A DNA stretch of 64,000 nucleotides from positions 15,476-79,475 of the forward strand of contig NZ_JXTE01000040.1 in the NCBI RefSeq assembly GCF_000972385.1. The letters run 5' to 3'. This DNA is from Streptomyces sp. WM6386. Its GTDB lineage: Bacteria; Actinomycetota; Actinomycetes; Streptomycetales; Streptomycetaceae. Below, in pieces: positions 24,906 to 33,825 of this stretch (position 1 is its first letter; every line of letters starts with the position of its first letter). The notes below the pieces were generated by a model. The model was not told the origin of the DNA. It made no database searches and saw only the letters and a program-made list of their open reading frames with translations. The position numbers were made by a program, and so were the translations under genes.

Positions 24906-26890
24906 TCCCGCAGGGCATCGCCTACGGCGGCGACTACAACCCCGAGCAGTGGCCCGAGGAGGTCTGGGCCGAGGACATGCGCCTCATGGCCGAGGCCGGG
25001 GTGACCATGGTCAGCGTCGGGATCTTCTCCTGGGCGCTGCTGGAGCCCAAGGAGGGCGCGTACGACTTCACCCTCCTGGACCGCGTCCTCGACATGCTCT
25101 ACACCCACGGCATCGCGGCGGACCTGGCGACCCCGACGGCGGCACCGCCGGCGTGGTTCTTCGTCAGGCACCCCGAGGCACTCCCCGTGGACAAGGACGG
25201 CAGGGCACTGTCGTACGGCAGCCGCCAGACGTTCTGCCCGTCGAGCCCGGCCTATCGGGAGGCGGCGCTGCGGATGGCCCGTGCGCTCGGGGAGCGGTAC
25301 GCCGGCCACCCGGCGGTCGTGATGTGGCACGTCCACAACGAGTACGGCTGTCACAACCCGGAGTGCTTCTGCGAGGAGAGCGCGGCGGCGTTCCGTGGCT
25401 GGCTGCGGGAGAAGTACAGCAGCCTGGAGGCGCTCAACGACGCCTGGGGCACCCGCTTCTGGAGCCAGTGGTACTACGACTGGGACGAGATCATCCCGCC
25501 CCGCGCCACGGGCGCCGTCCCCAACCCCACCCACCAGCTGGACTGGCGCCGCTTCTGCAGCGACGCGCTGCTGTCGCTGTGCGAGGCGGAGCGCGAGGTC
25601 CTGCGGGAGGCGGCGCCGGAGATCCCCGCGACCACCAACTTCATGGTGATGCACAACTTCGACGCCCTGGACTACTGGCGCTGGGCCCAGAAGCTGGACG
25701 TGATCTCCAACGACCACTACCTCCAGTCCACCGACCCCGAGTCGCACATCGACCTCGCGCTCAGCGGCGACCTGGTCCGCTCGCTGGCAGGCGGGCCCTG
25801 GCTGCTGATGGAGCACTCGACGGGCGCGGTGAACTGGCAGCCGGTCAACCGGGCGAAGAATCCCGGGGAGTTGCGCCGCAACGCGCTGGCCCATGTGGCC
25901 CGGGGCGCCGACGGCATCGCCTACTTCCAGTGGCGGGCGGCGAAGGCGGGCGCCGAGCAGTGGCACTCGGCGATGCTGCCGCACGCGGGGACGGACAGCC
26001 GGATCTGGCGTGACGTGGTCCGACTGGGCGCGGATCTGAAGGCGTTGGGGGAGGTGCGCGGCTCGACCGTCCCGGCGCAGGTGGCCATCGTCTGGGACTG
26101 GAACGCCCGCTGGGCCCTGGAACTGCCCTCGCAGCCGAGCGCGGAGCTCCGCTTCCAGGAGCTGGTCCGTGCCTGGTACGAGCCGTTGTGGCGGTCGGGC
26201 ATCGCGGTGGACTTCGTCCACCCGGAGGCGGACCTGTCGTCGTACCGCCTGGTCCTGGCGCCCAGCCTGTACCTGGTCGATGACGAGGGCGCGGCGAATC
26301 TGACGGGCTTCGCGGAGCGCGGCGGCACGCTGGCCGTGGGCTTCCACAGCGGAGCGGTCGACACCAACTGCCATGTGCGGCTGGGCGGTTACCCGGGCGC
26401 GTTCCGCGAGGCGCTCGGGGTGCGCACGGACGAGCTGTTCCCGCTGCTGCCGGGTGAGTCGGTGGAGCTGAGCGACGGCGGTACGGCACGGCTGTGGTCG
26501 GAACGGGTCCGTCTGGCGGGCGCGGAGGCGATCACGACGTACACGACCGGCCCGCTGGCGGACGTACCCGCGGTGACCCGCAACTCCTTCGGCACGGGCA
26601 CCACGTGGTACCTGGCCACACAGCCGGACCCGGCGACGCTCGCCGCTCTCCTGGACCGCATCCGCACGGAAGCGGGCGTGATGCCGGTCCTCAGCGCTCC
26701 GGAGGGTGTGGAGGCGGTGCTGCGGCGAGGTGCGGACGCGGACTACCTCTTCCTGATCAACCACACCGGGGCGAGCGCGGAGATCTCCGTGTCCGGCGAG
26801 GCCACCGAACTGCTCACCGGGAAGCCGGCGCCGGGCGTGGTCACCGTCGCGGCGGGCGAGGTCGCGGTGGTGAGGGAGCCGCGCGGGTAG
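24902..26890 (+). CDS. Beta-galactosidase, GH42 family
   Basis: This 662-residue cytoplasmic enzyme hydrolyses beta-galactosides. The acid/base is Glu147 in MWHVHNEYG, and the nucleophile is Glu304 in WLLMEHSTG. Cys112, Cys150, Cys155 and Cys157 form the typical GH42 zinc cluster. The C-terminal part holds the trimerisation and beta domains (VLAPSLYLVDD). Its ATG overlaps the GH36 stop (ATGA). With the alpha-galactosidase and the importer it completes a pathway for mixed galactosides from plant material. Confidence 0.94.
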   Translation: MIPQGIAYGGDYNPEQWPEEVWAEDMRLMAEAGVTMVSVGIFSWALLEPKEGAYDFTLLDRVLDMLYTHGIAADLATPTAAPPAWFFVRHPEALPVDKDGRALSYGSRQTFCPSSPAYREAALRMARALGERYAGHPAVVMWHVHNEYGCHNPECFCEESAAAFRGWLREKYSSLEALNDAWGTRFWSQWYYDWDEIIPPRATGAVPNPTHQLDWRRFCSDALLSLCEAEREVLREAAPEIPATTNFMVMHNFDALDYWRWAQKLDVISNDHYLQSTDPESHIDLALSGDLVRSLAGGPWLLMEHSTGAVNWQPVNRAKNPGELRRNALAHVARGADGIAYFQWRAAKAGAEQWHSAMLPHAGTDSRIWRDVVRLGADLKALGEVRGSTVPAQVAIVWDWNARWALELPSQPSAELRFQELVRAWYEPLWRSGIAVDFVHPEADLSSYRLVLAPSLYLVDDEGAANLTGFAERGGTLAVGFHSGAVDTNCHVRLGGYPGAFREALGVRTDELFPLLPGESVELSDGGTARLWSERVRLAGAEAITTYTTGPLADVPAVTRNSFGTGTTWYLATQPDPATLAALLDRIRTEAGVMPVLSAPEGVEAVLRRGADADYLFLINHTGASAEISVSGEATELLTGKPAPGVVTVAAGEVAVVREPRG

Positions 26891-27112
26891 CGATGACTTT
26901 CTTGGCCTCGGCCACGGCCACGCCAACGCGTTGGTGGCGCACACCCTGGCCGAGGGCAAGTAGCCCCTTTACCACGCCCGGCTGTGGATCCGGCGATCTG
27001 GAACCACTTGGTCCGTTAATTCCCGGAGAACTCTTCTACAACCTTCCGTCACATACGTCTGTCTGCCTTACGCAGAGATGTTCGACAGGTTCATGGAAGA
27101 GGAGCTCAGAAC
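26891..27112 (+). other. Gap with a possible gene-end remnant
   Basis: A 22-codon stretch at about 26895-26963 reads FLGLGHGHANALVAHTLAEG and ends at TAG in a frame that otherwise has no start. It looks like the C-terminus of a lost gene; I cannot name it. AT-richer sequence at 27005-27065 probably holds the promoter of the next gene. Confidence 0.35.
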
Positions 27113-28810
27113 GTGACCGTGCGTTCCTTTGCCCGGCGGATGCGCCCGCGAGTCGAGCGGAAGGCCGCCGAGAGCGTGTGGCAGCTGCGTACCATGCGGC
27201 GCCGCCGTCGGGCCGCGGTCACGGATCCGGTCCTCCGACCGGTGGCGGTGCGTGGCCAGCAGCTCTACGGCCGGGTCGTGACGCGGTTCAGCGCCGCCGA
27301 GGCGGCCGCCGCCAACCTCGGCCTGGTCGTCGCCGCGCTGGAGCAGGAAGGGATCCCGTACTTCCTGGTGCCGGCCGCCCGCACCCGGCACACCGTCGGC
27401 GTGAACGTCGTCGACCGGGAGCGTCTGCTCACCGCCCTGGAGGCGCAGAACGAGGGCAAGGCGGTCTTCATCGGCCGCCCGATGCCCGGCGGAAAGCTCA
27501 AGCACCCCGCGCTGTTCATGGACGGCGCGCTGCCTGCCGGGCTGCGGACCGCCCCCATCCTGAGGGTCGGGGAGAACCACCTCGGCCCCTCGGGCCAGCT
27601 GCTCGCCGGTCCCGAGCTCGCCTGCGACATCGAGTTCTGGGAGGACGGCGCCGAGCTCCTCGCCTCCGCCGACGGCCCCCGGCGCCTGGCCAAGGTGCAG
27701 CCGCAGGCGTCCGAGGACATCTTCGCCGACTCCCTCGTCGCACCCCGGAACAACGGCATCACCGACGTCCTCCCGGCCTCCGAGCAGCGGCCCGCCACCG
27801 TCCGGGTCGGCGACCGCGAGCTGCCGAGCTTCGTCCCGCTCACCCTGCCGACCGTCGACGACGTGACCTTCCCCGTCGACGTCGTCTACACCTGGGTCGA
27901 CGGCGAGGAGCCCGAGATGCGGGCCAAGCGGGCCCGCCACCAGGACCGCGGCACCGCCGAGATCCTGGACAAGGAGACCAACGCCTCCCGCTACACCAGC
28001 CATGACGAGCTGAAGTACTCGCTGCGCTCGCTCGCGATGTACGCCGACTTCGTCCGGCACATCTACATCGTGACCGACGGCCAGAAGCCGCACTGGCTCG
28101 ACGACACGGCCCCCGGGATCACGGTCGTCGACCACCGCGACATCTTCCCCGAGGACGTCCTGCCGGTCTTCAACTCGCACGCGATCGAGACCCGGCTGCA
28201 CCACATCCCGGGCCTGTCGGACCACTACCTCTACTTCAACGACGACGTGTTCGTCGGCCGCCGGGTCACCCCGGAGCACTTCTTCCACGGCAGCGGCCTG
28301 ATGAAGATCCCGGTGTCCCCGCTCAAGATCGGCGTCGGCAAGCCGCACGCCGAGGAGACGGCCACCAACTCCGCCAGCAAGAACGTCCGCCGGCTCCTGC
28401 TGGAGAGGTTCGGGCGGATGACGACGAACAACTTCATGCACACCCCGCTGCCCCAGCAGCGCCGCACCCACCAGGTGCTCGAGGAGCTCTTCCCGGAGGA
28501 CATCCGCCGCACCACGGCCTCCCGCTTCCGCTCCCCGCAGGACATCGCGGTGACGGCCCCGCTGCTCTACCAGTACGCCCTGATGACCGGCCACGGCCTG
28601 CCGGGCAAGTACAGCTTCCGGTACGTCAACATCAGCCGCCCGGACGCCGACCGACGCCTGGCCGACCTGCGCCGCAACCGCCGCTTCGACTTCTTCTGCC
28701 TCAACGACGTCGACGTACCGCCCGAGGAACGGGAGCAGGTGAGCGTCCGGATGAGCGAGTTCCTGGAGGACTACTTCCCCTTCTCCAGCCCGTACGAGAA
28801 GCAGAGCTGA
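27113..28810 (+). CDS. Stealth-family sugar-phosphate transferase, copy 1
   Basis: The 565-residue protein has all the blocks of the Stealth family, which links hexose-1-phosphate units through phosphodiester bonds in capsular or wall polymers. CR1 is FPVDVVYTWVDG (253-264). CR2 is around SRYTSHDELKYSLRSL. CR3 includes ETRLHHIPGLSDHYLYFNDD. CR4 near the end is FFCLNDVDVPPEE. The N-terminal 250 residues form a variable domain. GTG 27113 follows GAGGAG. It may act on the cell envelope glycopolymer; no export genes are adjacent. A near relative follows 19 bp later. Confidence 0.92.
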   Translation: MTVRSFARRMRPRVERKAAESVWQLRTMRRRRRAAVTDPVLRPVAVRGQQLYGRVVTRFSAAEAAAANLGLVVAALEQEGIPYFLVPAARTRHTVGVNVVDRERLLTALEAQNEGKAVFIGRPMPGGKLKHPALFMDGALPAGLRTAPILRVGENHLGPSGQLLAGPELACDIEFWEDGAELLASADGPRRLAKVQPQASEDIFADSLVAPRNNGITDVLPASEQRPATVRVGDRELPSFVPLTLPTVDDVTFPVDVVYTWVDGEEPEMRAKRARHQDRGTAEILDKETNASRYTSHDELKYSLRSLAMYADFVRHIYIVTDGQKPHWLDDTAPGITVVDHRDIFPEDVLPVFNSHAIETRLHHIPGLSDHYLYFNDDVFVGRRVTPEHFFHGSGLMKIPVSPLKIGVGKPHAEETATNSASKNVRRLLLERFGRMTTNNFMHTPLPQQRRTHQVLEELFPEDIRRTTASRFRSPQDIAVTAPLLYQYALMTGHGLPGKYSFRYVNISRPDADRRLADLRRNRRFDFFCLNDVDVPPEEREQVSVRMSEFLEDYFPFSSPYEKQS

Positions 28811-28829
28811 CAGGGCCGGGGGGTAGGAC

Positions 28830-30620
28830 ATGGGGGGCATGGACATCCGTGACCGCTTCGGAATGCCGGGGGGCATCCGAACGGTCCGGGACTTTCTCGT
28901 ACGCCTGAGGCTCTGGCTCGCGGCCCGGCTCTGGGCGCTGCGCACGGCCCGGACCCGCCGGCGCCTGCGGGCCGCCGTCCCCGGGCTGCGCCGGGTCACC
29001 ATCGGAGCGACGCGGCTGTACGGCCGTACCGTCGCCGGATACACCGCCGCGGACGCCGTCGAGGCCGACCTCGAACGGGTCTGCACGCTGCTCGACGGGC
29101 TCGGCATCCCGTACTTCCTGATCCCCGCCGACCACGGACAGGGGGTGCCGCGCCAGGTCATCGGTGTGGCGGAGACGTACCGCGACACGATCCTCGCGCG
29201 GGCCGCCCAGCGCTTTGCCTCCGGTGTGGGGTACGTCGGGGCCGTAGGACCCGACGGCAGCGTGACCGCCGCGGCGCTGTGGGCCGACGGGAAGCTGCCG
29301 CGGGCGCTCCGGCGGGCCGGGGTGCTCCGCACCGGCGTGGTGCGCCTGGGCCCCGAGGGCCAGGTCCTCACCGGTCTCGAAACGGGCTGTGACCTCGAGT
29401 TCTGGCGGCACGGCCGCGACCTCGGCACGGACCCCTCCTGGCTCACCGTGCCCGGCAGCCGGATGCCGGAGGTCTTCGGCCCGGCACTGGTCGCCCCGCG
29501 CCACAACCCGGTGTCGGAGGTGCTCCCGGTGACGGCGCAGCGCCCCGCCGTGGTCGCGGGCCGCCATCGCGGCGTGCCCACGTTCGCCCCGTTCGCCGAG
29601 CCCGGCATCGACGAGGTGCGCTTCCCCGTCGACGCCGTCTACACCTGGGTCGACGGCGACGACCCGGCGATGGCGGCCAAGCGCCGCGCCCACCAGGCGC
29701 TCTCCCACAACACCATCGCCCCGCGCGAGACCGGCGCCTCCCGCTACACCAGCCACGACGAGCTGAGGTACGCCCTGCGCTCACTGGAGATGTACGCCGG
29801 TTTCGTCCGGCACGTCTATCTGGTGACCGACTCCCAGATTCCCGACTGGCTGGACCCGCGGGCGGAAGGCCTGACCGTGATCGACCACCGGGACATCCTC
29901 CCGGCGGACGCGCTCCCCGTCTTCAACTCCCACGCGATAGAGAGCCGGCTGCACCACATCCCGGGCCTGTCGGAGCACTACCTCTACTTCAACGACGACG
30001 TCTTCATCAACCGCCCGGTAGGGGCCGAGCACTTCTTCCACGGCAACGGCATCGCCCGCATCCCCCTCTCCCCGCTGAAACTGGGCATAGGCGCCCCGCA
30101 CCCCCTGGAACCGGCCCCGAACTCCGCGGGCAAGAACGCCCGCGAGGTCATCAGCCGCTTCCACGGCAGACACATCACCCACAAGTCCCTGCACACCCCC
30201 CACCCCCAACTGCTGTCGGTGATGCGGGAGATGGAGAGGCTGGGCATCGAGGAGCTGGACCGCACCTCGTACTCCCGCTTCCGCTCGACGTCCGACGTGG
30301 CTCCGGCATCGACCCTCCACCACCACTGGGCGATGGCGACCGCCCGCGCCGTCCCGGCCGACTACCGCTTCCGCTACGTCCAGCTGGGCACCCCGGACAT
30401 GCGCCGCCGCCTGTCCCGCCTGGCGGCCGGCGAGGACGTCGACTTCTTCTGCCTCAACGACGTGGACACGCCCCCCGAGGCCAGATCGGCGGCCCAGGCG
30501 GCCATCAGCATCTTCCTGCAACGCAAGTACCCCTTCCCGAGCCGCTACGAAGCAACGCCCCGACCCCCCGGCCACCCCGCCCTCCACAGAACGGCCCAGC
30601 CCGCCGGCGAGGCCCTCTGA
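28830..30620 (+). CDS. Stealth-family sugar-phosphate transferase, copy 2
   Basis: A 596-residue paralogue of the preceding gene with the same four blocks: FPVDAVYTWVDG, SRYTSHDELRYALRSLEMY, HHIPGLSEHYLYFNDDVF and FFCLNDVDTPPE. Its N-terminal domain is less similar, and it has a Pro-rich C-terminal tail of about 30 residues. ATG 28830 follows GGGGGGTAG. Tandem paralogues suggest a local duplication and perhaps two different linkages in one polymer. A strong terminator follows at 30633, and the core chromosome ends just after it. Confidence 0.92.
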   Translation: MGGMDIRDRFGMPGGIRTVRDFLVRLRLWLAARLWALRTARTRRRLRAAVPGLRRVTIGATRLYGRTVAGYTAADAVEADLERVCTLLDGLGIPYFLIPADHGQGVPRQVIGVAETYRDTILARAAQRFASGVGYVGAVGPDGSVTAAALWADGKLPRALRRAGVLRTGVVRLGPEGQVLTGLETGCDLEFWRHGRDLGTDPSWLTVPGSRMPEVFGPALVAPRHNPVSEVLPVTAQRPAVVAGRHRGVPTFAPFAEPGIDEVRFPVDAVYTWVDGDDPAMAAKRRAHQALSHNTIAPRETGASRYTSHDELRYALRSLEMYAGFVRHVYLVTDSQIPDWLDPRAEGLTVIDHRDILPADALPVFNSHAIESRLHHIPGLSEHYLYFNDDVFINRPVGAEHFFHGNGIARIPLSPLKLGIGAPHPLEPAPNSAGKNAREVISRFHGRHITHKSLHTPHPQLLSVMREMERLGIEELDRTSYSRFRSTSDVAPASTLHHHWAMATARAVPADYRFRYVQLGTPDMRRRLSRLAAGEDVDFFCLNDVDTPPEARSAAQAAISIFLQRKYPFPSRYEATPRPPGHPALHRTAQPAGEAL

Positions 30621-30632
30621 CCCGGCCAACGA

Positions 30633-30664
30633 CGAAGGGCCCCACCTCGCGGTGGGGCCCTTCG
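30633..30664. terminator. Bidirectional terminator at the accessory-region boundary
   Basis: Perfect 14-bp stem (CGAAGGGCCCCACC) with loop TCGC. It closes the Stealth operon and, read leftward, was the terminator of tRNA-Ser(GGA) before integration. A near copy lies at 62015-62048. Confidence 0.88.
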
Positions 30665-30688
30665 ACATCGTGCCCGGTGAGGCACTGG

Positions 30689-30740
30689 CGGAGGATACGA
30701 GATGCGAACTCGTGAGGGGTTGCCCCCAACACGCTTTCCA
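30689..30740 (-). other. tRNA-Ser(GGA) 3' fragment, left junction
   Basis: The sequence matches the 3' half of the tRNA at 62073-62157, from the discriminator to the anticodon loop, with one change in the T-loop region (GATGCG for GATTCG). Homology continues leftward to 30627 and includes the terminator. The 5' half is missing, so it is not a functional tRNA. It marks the chromosome-element junction. Confidence 0.9.
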
Positions 30741-30886
30741 CATGCTCGTCTGCCTGCCGCGTCCACGCACCTGCCGGCCCGGCCCCGAGACGAGCCCCAG
30801 CGCTCGCCCCCACGGCATCTCACCACGCGGGCGCCACGCTGATCCGGCCGTGTGACGGTCCTCGCCCGGCACACGGCCTGTGCGGG

Positions 30887-31663
30887 TCAGACGCCCACCG
30901 GCCCCCGACCCATCCGGCGCCCTGCGGTAACGGCAGCTCCGGCCAGCGCGGCGGCGACGGCCGTCCTGCGGACCGCGGTGCGCCGCCGCCCGTGCCAGCC
31001 GCCGTGCACCGCGCCCTCTCCGGGAGCGGGCACGTGCAGCGCTCCGTGCGTGTCCGGGGCCTCTTCGTCGTGGTCGAGGTGGCTCTTGTCCGTCTGCCGC
31101 GCCATCAGCCGTTCCGCGCGTCCCGGTGCCTTGCGTGCCTGGCGCACCAGTGCGCGGCCCGCGGGGCCGACCACCACTTCACGTCGGGGGTGGCGGGTGA
31201 GGTCCACGACGGCCTTGGCGACCCCGCTCGGGACTGTAGACGGGCGGCATGGCGACCACCTTGTGCCCGGTGTAGTTGGCCGCCTGCTCGAAGTGGGGGG
31301 TGTCGATGGTCGCGGGCATCACGGTGCACACGTGCACGCCCTTCATCCCCTCCACCCGTAGCCTGCTGCCGCAGGCTCGAACCGAGCCCTTGGACGGCGT
31401 GCTTGGACCTCGATCCGGCCGAACTCCGCCACCGCCCGCCGGGCAAGGTCCTCGACCGCTGCGGCGTCCGTCGTGTCCGTCGGTACGACCAGCGTCCGCG
31501 CCCCGCGATGCTTCTCGCACTCCCGGGCCGCCGCCTCCAGCGCCTCCTCGCGGCGCGAGGCCAGCACCACGGCACAGCCCTTGCGGGCGAACGTCTCGGC
31601 CGTGGCCCGTCCGATCCCGCTGGACGCGCCGGTCACCACCACCACCTGGTTCCTCAGTCCCAT
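30887..31663 (-). pseudogene. SDR-family oxidoreductase, internally deleted and frameshifted
   Basis: The start is intact: ATG 31663 after GAGGAGG, then NQVVVVTGASSGIGRATAET, the cofactor motif. The product reads to FGRIEV near 31405 and then loses the centre, including the NNAG and YxxxK catalytic parts. The C-terminal half resumes in other frames (VCTVMPATIDTPHFEQAANY, later DLTRHPRREVVVGPAGRALV) and ends at 30887 with an Arg-rich tail. At least one deletion and two frame changes are needed to explain it. It is not expected to be active. Confidence 0.8.
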
Positions 31664-31826
31664 TCCGTACCTCCTCGGCTCGGCCCTGCCGACCCGACCT
31701 GTCGTCCGGATCCGTCGGCGGACGGGTACCCGAAACCGCCGAGTCACCTCTGCCGCCACGCGGACACGAGCCGGTCGACGACCTGCCGGTACCGAGAAGA
31801 CTGACGACACCACCGTCGCGAAGTCC

Positions 31827-32853
31827 TTACGCCCCCTCGGGTGCGTGGCCGTTCCGGAGCATGCGCAGCACGGCCCGTTCGGCGGGTCCCTGGGTCGCGG
31901 GAACGCCGTACGCGCCCTCGTCGCCGAGATGGGGCAGCGCGGCTGCGACCGTCACGCCCTCCTCGTACAACTCGATCACCCGCGGGTTGATGTAGGAGGC
32001 CCGGCAGACGGCCGGTGTGTTGCCGAGATAGCCGGACACCTCGCGCACCGCCCGGACGATGGCACGGCGCCGGGCGGTCTCGCTGCGTGCGACGGGCTGG
32101 GAGACGGCCAGCGCGACGGCGGCCAGGACGGTGGCGTGCCAGGTGCGGAAGTCCTTGGCGGTGATGTCGAGACCGGTCAGTTCCTTGAGGTACGCGTTGA
32201 CGTCATGACCGCTCACGTCGTGCCAGGCTCGCCGCTCCCAGTAGGCGTTCCCCGCCGCCCCGGCGCCGCAGCAACGCGGTGAGGCTGCGGCAGGCCGCGG
32301 GGTCCGCGACGGTCTGGACGATCTCCTTGCCGTGCTTGCCGGTGTAGGCGAACAGGATCGCGCCGGCCTGGCAACGGGAGTGCTCCCGCAGCAGCGTGGT
32401 GAGGCCGTAGCTGTTGTTCAGTTCGGTGTAGCGGTCGCTGCCGATGCGGAAGAAGCCGAGGTCGAGCAGGCGCACGGCGGTGGCGAGGACCCTCTGCCGG
32501 GTCAGTCCGCGGTCGTGCAGATGCCCCTCGACGGCCTCCCGTACCGCGGGCAGGGACTCGGCCACATCCAGCACGTGCTCGTGCTTGGCCTGCTCCTGCT
32601 CGGCACGGAACTGAGGGTGGTACAGGTACTGGCGGCGTCCGGAGGCGTCGGTGCCGACGGCCTGGAGATGCCCGTTGGACCGGGTGCAGATCCACACGTC
32701 CCGCCAGGCCGGCGGTATGACCAGCTCCCGGATCCGGGCCAGCTCGCCGGGATCGCGCAGCGGCTCACCGCGGGCGTCGACGTAACGGAAGCCGCGTCCG
32801 TGGCGCAGGCGGCGGTACCCGGGGTCGGTGGGACGGCTGTGGTGAAGACGCAC
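31827..32853 (-). pseudogene. DNA topoisomerase IB, frameshifted
   Basis: Two adjacent frames together make a complete bacterial topoisomerase IB. The first (from ATG 32853) has FRYVDARGEPLRDPGELARI and PPAWRDVWI; the second has WHDVSGHDVNAYLKELTG and the active-site region CRASYINPRVIELYEEG with the nucleophilic Tyr. The break is near 32245, where a one-base change would join AYWERRAWHDV to the upstream part. Topoisomerase IB relaxes supercoils through a 3'-phosphotyrosine bond. The neighbours are also broken, which favours real decay over sequencing error. Confidence 0.82.
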
Positions 32854-33075
32854 TCCAACCTCCTTGGGCGCACCTGCCGCGAGGAAGGTCCCGGCTCGTA
32901 CGGTGCAGGGCCTGCCGTCCGGTGCTCAGCCGGCGCACGCATCTCTTTTCTCCTACCCCGTATCCCGGCTTCCGAGGGAAGCCGGCCCCGAAACCCGCCG
33001 ACGGATGGGGCCGTGGGCCCGGGTACTCGGGGAGCCTTGCGCACCGCGCTCCGACGAATGTGAGGAGATGCACCG

Positions 33076-33395
33076 ATGAGCGAACAGACGCCTTCCGCGG
33101 AAGAGCCGGACCGGTACGCGAGCCAGGCACGGCAGCGGGTCCTGCCGGGCACGGCGAGTGCTGCCGAGGGCTACCCGTCACAGAGCGGAACGGCCCAGGG
33201 CGGAACGGCCCAGGGCGGAACGGGACAGGGCGACCCCCTTGCCGGTGTCGAGAAGTCCGCGCGGGCCGCACAGGGTGGCGAAGGGCCCGGGCCGGTCACG
33301 CGGGAGCATGTGCGGGAGTTGCTCGAAGCCCGTGACGACGGGCGGACCCTCGTCGTTCTGGAGGGCCGGGCCCAAGTCGTGCCCGCCGACGATCT
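33076..33395 (+). pseudogene. 3'-truncated conserved hydrophilic protein
   Basis: ATG 33076 follows GAGGAGATG. The first 106 residues are a Gln/Gly-rich N-terminus with a tandem GTAQG repeat, then a conserved-looking segment, EHVRELLEARDDGRTLVVLE, ending PADDL. After about 33395 the frame runs on antisense to the DUF2795 gene and loses sense. The two convergent genes appear to have been fused tail to tail by a deletion. The family is familiar from Streptomyces but has no known function. Confidence 0.55.
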
Positions 33396-33765
33396 CGGTC
33401 ACATTCGCGTAGGAGCCGCTGTCCGGCAGGTTCCGCGCCGCCTCCAGCACGGGATCGGGCGCGTGGTGCGCCGCCAGGACGTCCAGTACGGTCCGCCGGT
33501 CGGCCGGGAAGGCCGTGCGGTCCAGGTGACGTGCCAACTCCCGCCGCAGGGCGTCCACTTCCGTCTCGGCCCGAGCGCGGTCACGCTCCTCGCCGGGCGG
33601 CGGTACCGGTCCGCTCGCGTCGACGCGCAGGTCGTCGTCGGCGGGCGGCTCGGGATCGTTGCCCTCCTCCGCGTGAGTGGGCCGGTCGGACCGCAGGAGG
33701 CCCTCCAGCTCGTGCTTCATCGCGTCGTCCTTGCGCGGGCTGACCGGGTTGCTGCCTCCCTCCAT
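33178..33765 (-). CDS. DUF2795 protein, C-terminus probably altered
   Basis: ATG 33765 is preceded by GGAGGTG. The N-terminal half is acidic; the DUF2795 motif follows (LARHLDRTAFPADRRTVLD, then LPDSGSYANVTEIV). DUF2795 proteins are small, common in actinobacteria and of unknown function. The normal end should come soon after TEIV. Here the frame continues for 60 residues antisense to the neighbouring gene, so the C-terminus is probably an artefact of a deletion near 33390. Confidence 0.6.
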   Translation of the reverse strand: MEGGSNPVSPRKDDAMKHELEGLLRSDRPTHAEEGNDPEPPADDDLRVDASGPVPPPGEERDRARAETEVDALRRELARHLDRTAFPADRRTVLDVLAAHHAPDPVLEAARNLPDSGSYANVTEIVGGHDLGPALQNDEGPPVVTGFEQLPHMLPRDRPGPFATLCGPRGLLDTGKGVALSRSALGRSALGRSAL

Positions 33766-33825
33766 TTCGAACACCTCCGTTTTGTCCGAGGGGCCGTCGC
33801 TACCGTCACCGTCCGTCTGCTGTCG

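Noticed and set aside
23969..26890. 973-codon frame joining alpha- and beta-galactosidase regions
   Set aside because: Its first 310 codons are an out-of-frame reading of the GH36 gene. The real GH42 gene starts at ATG 24902.
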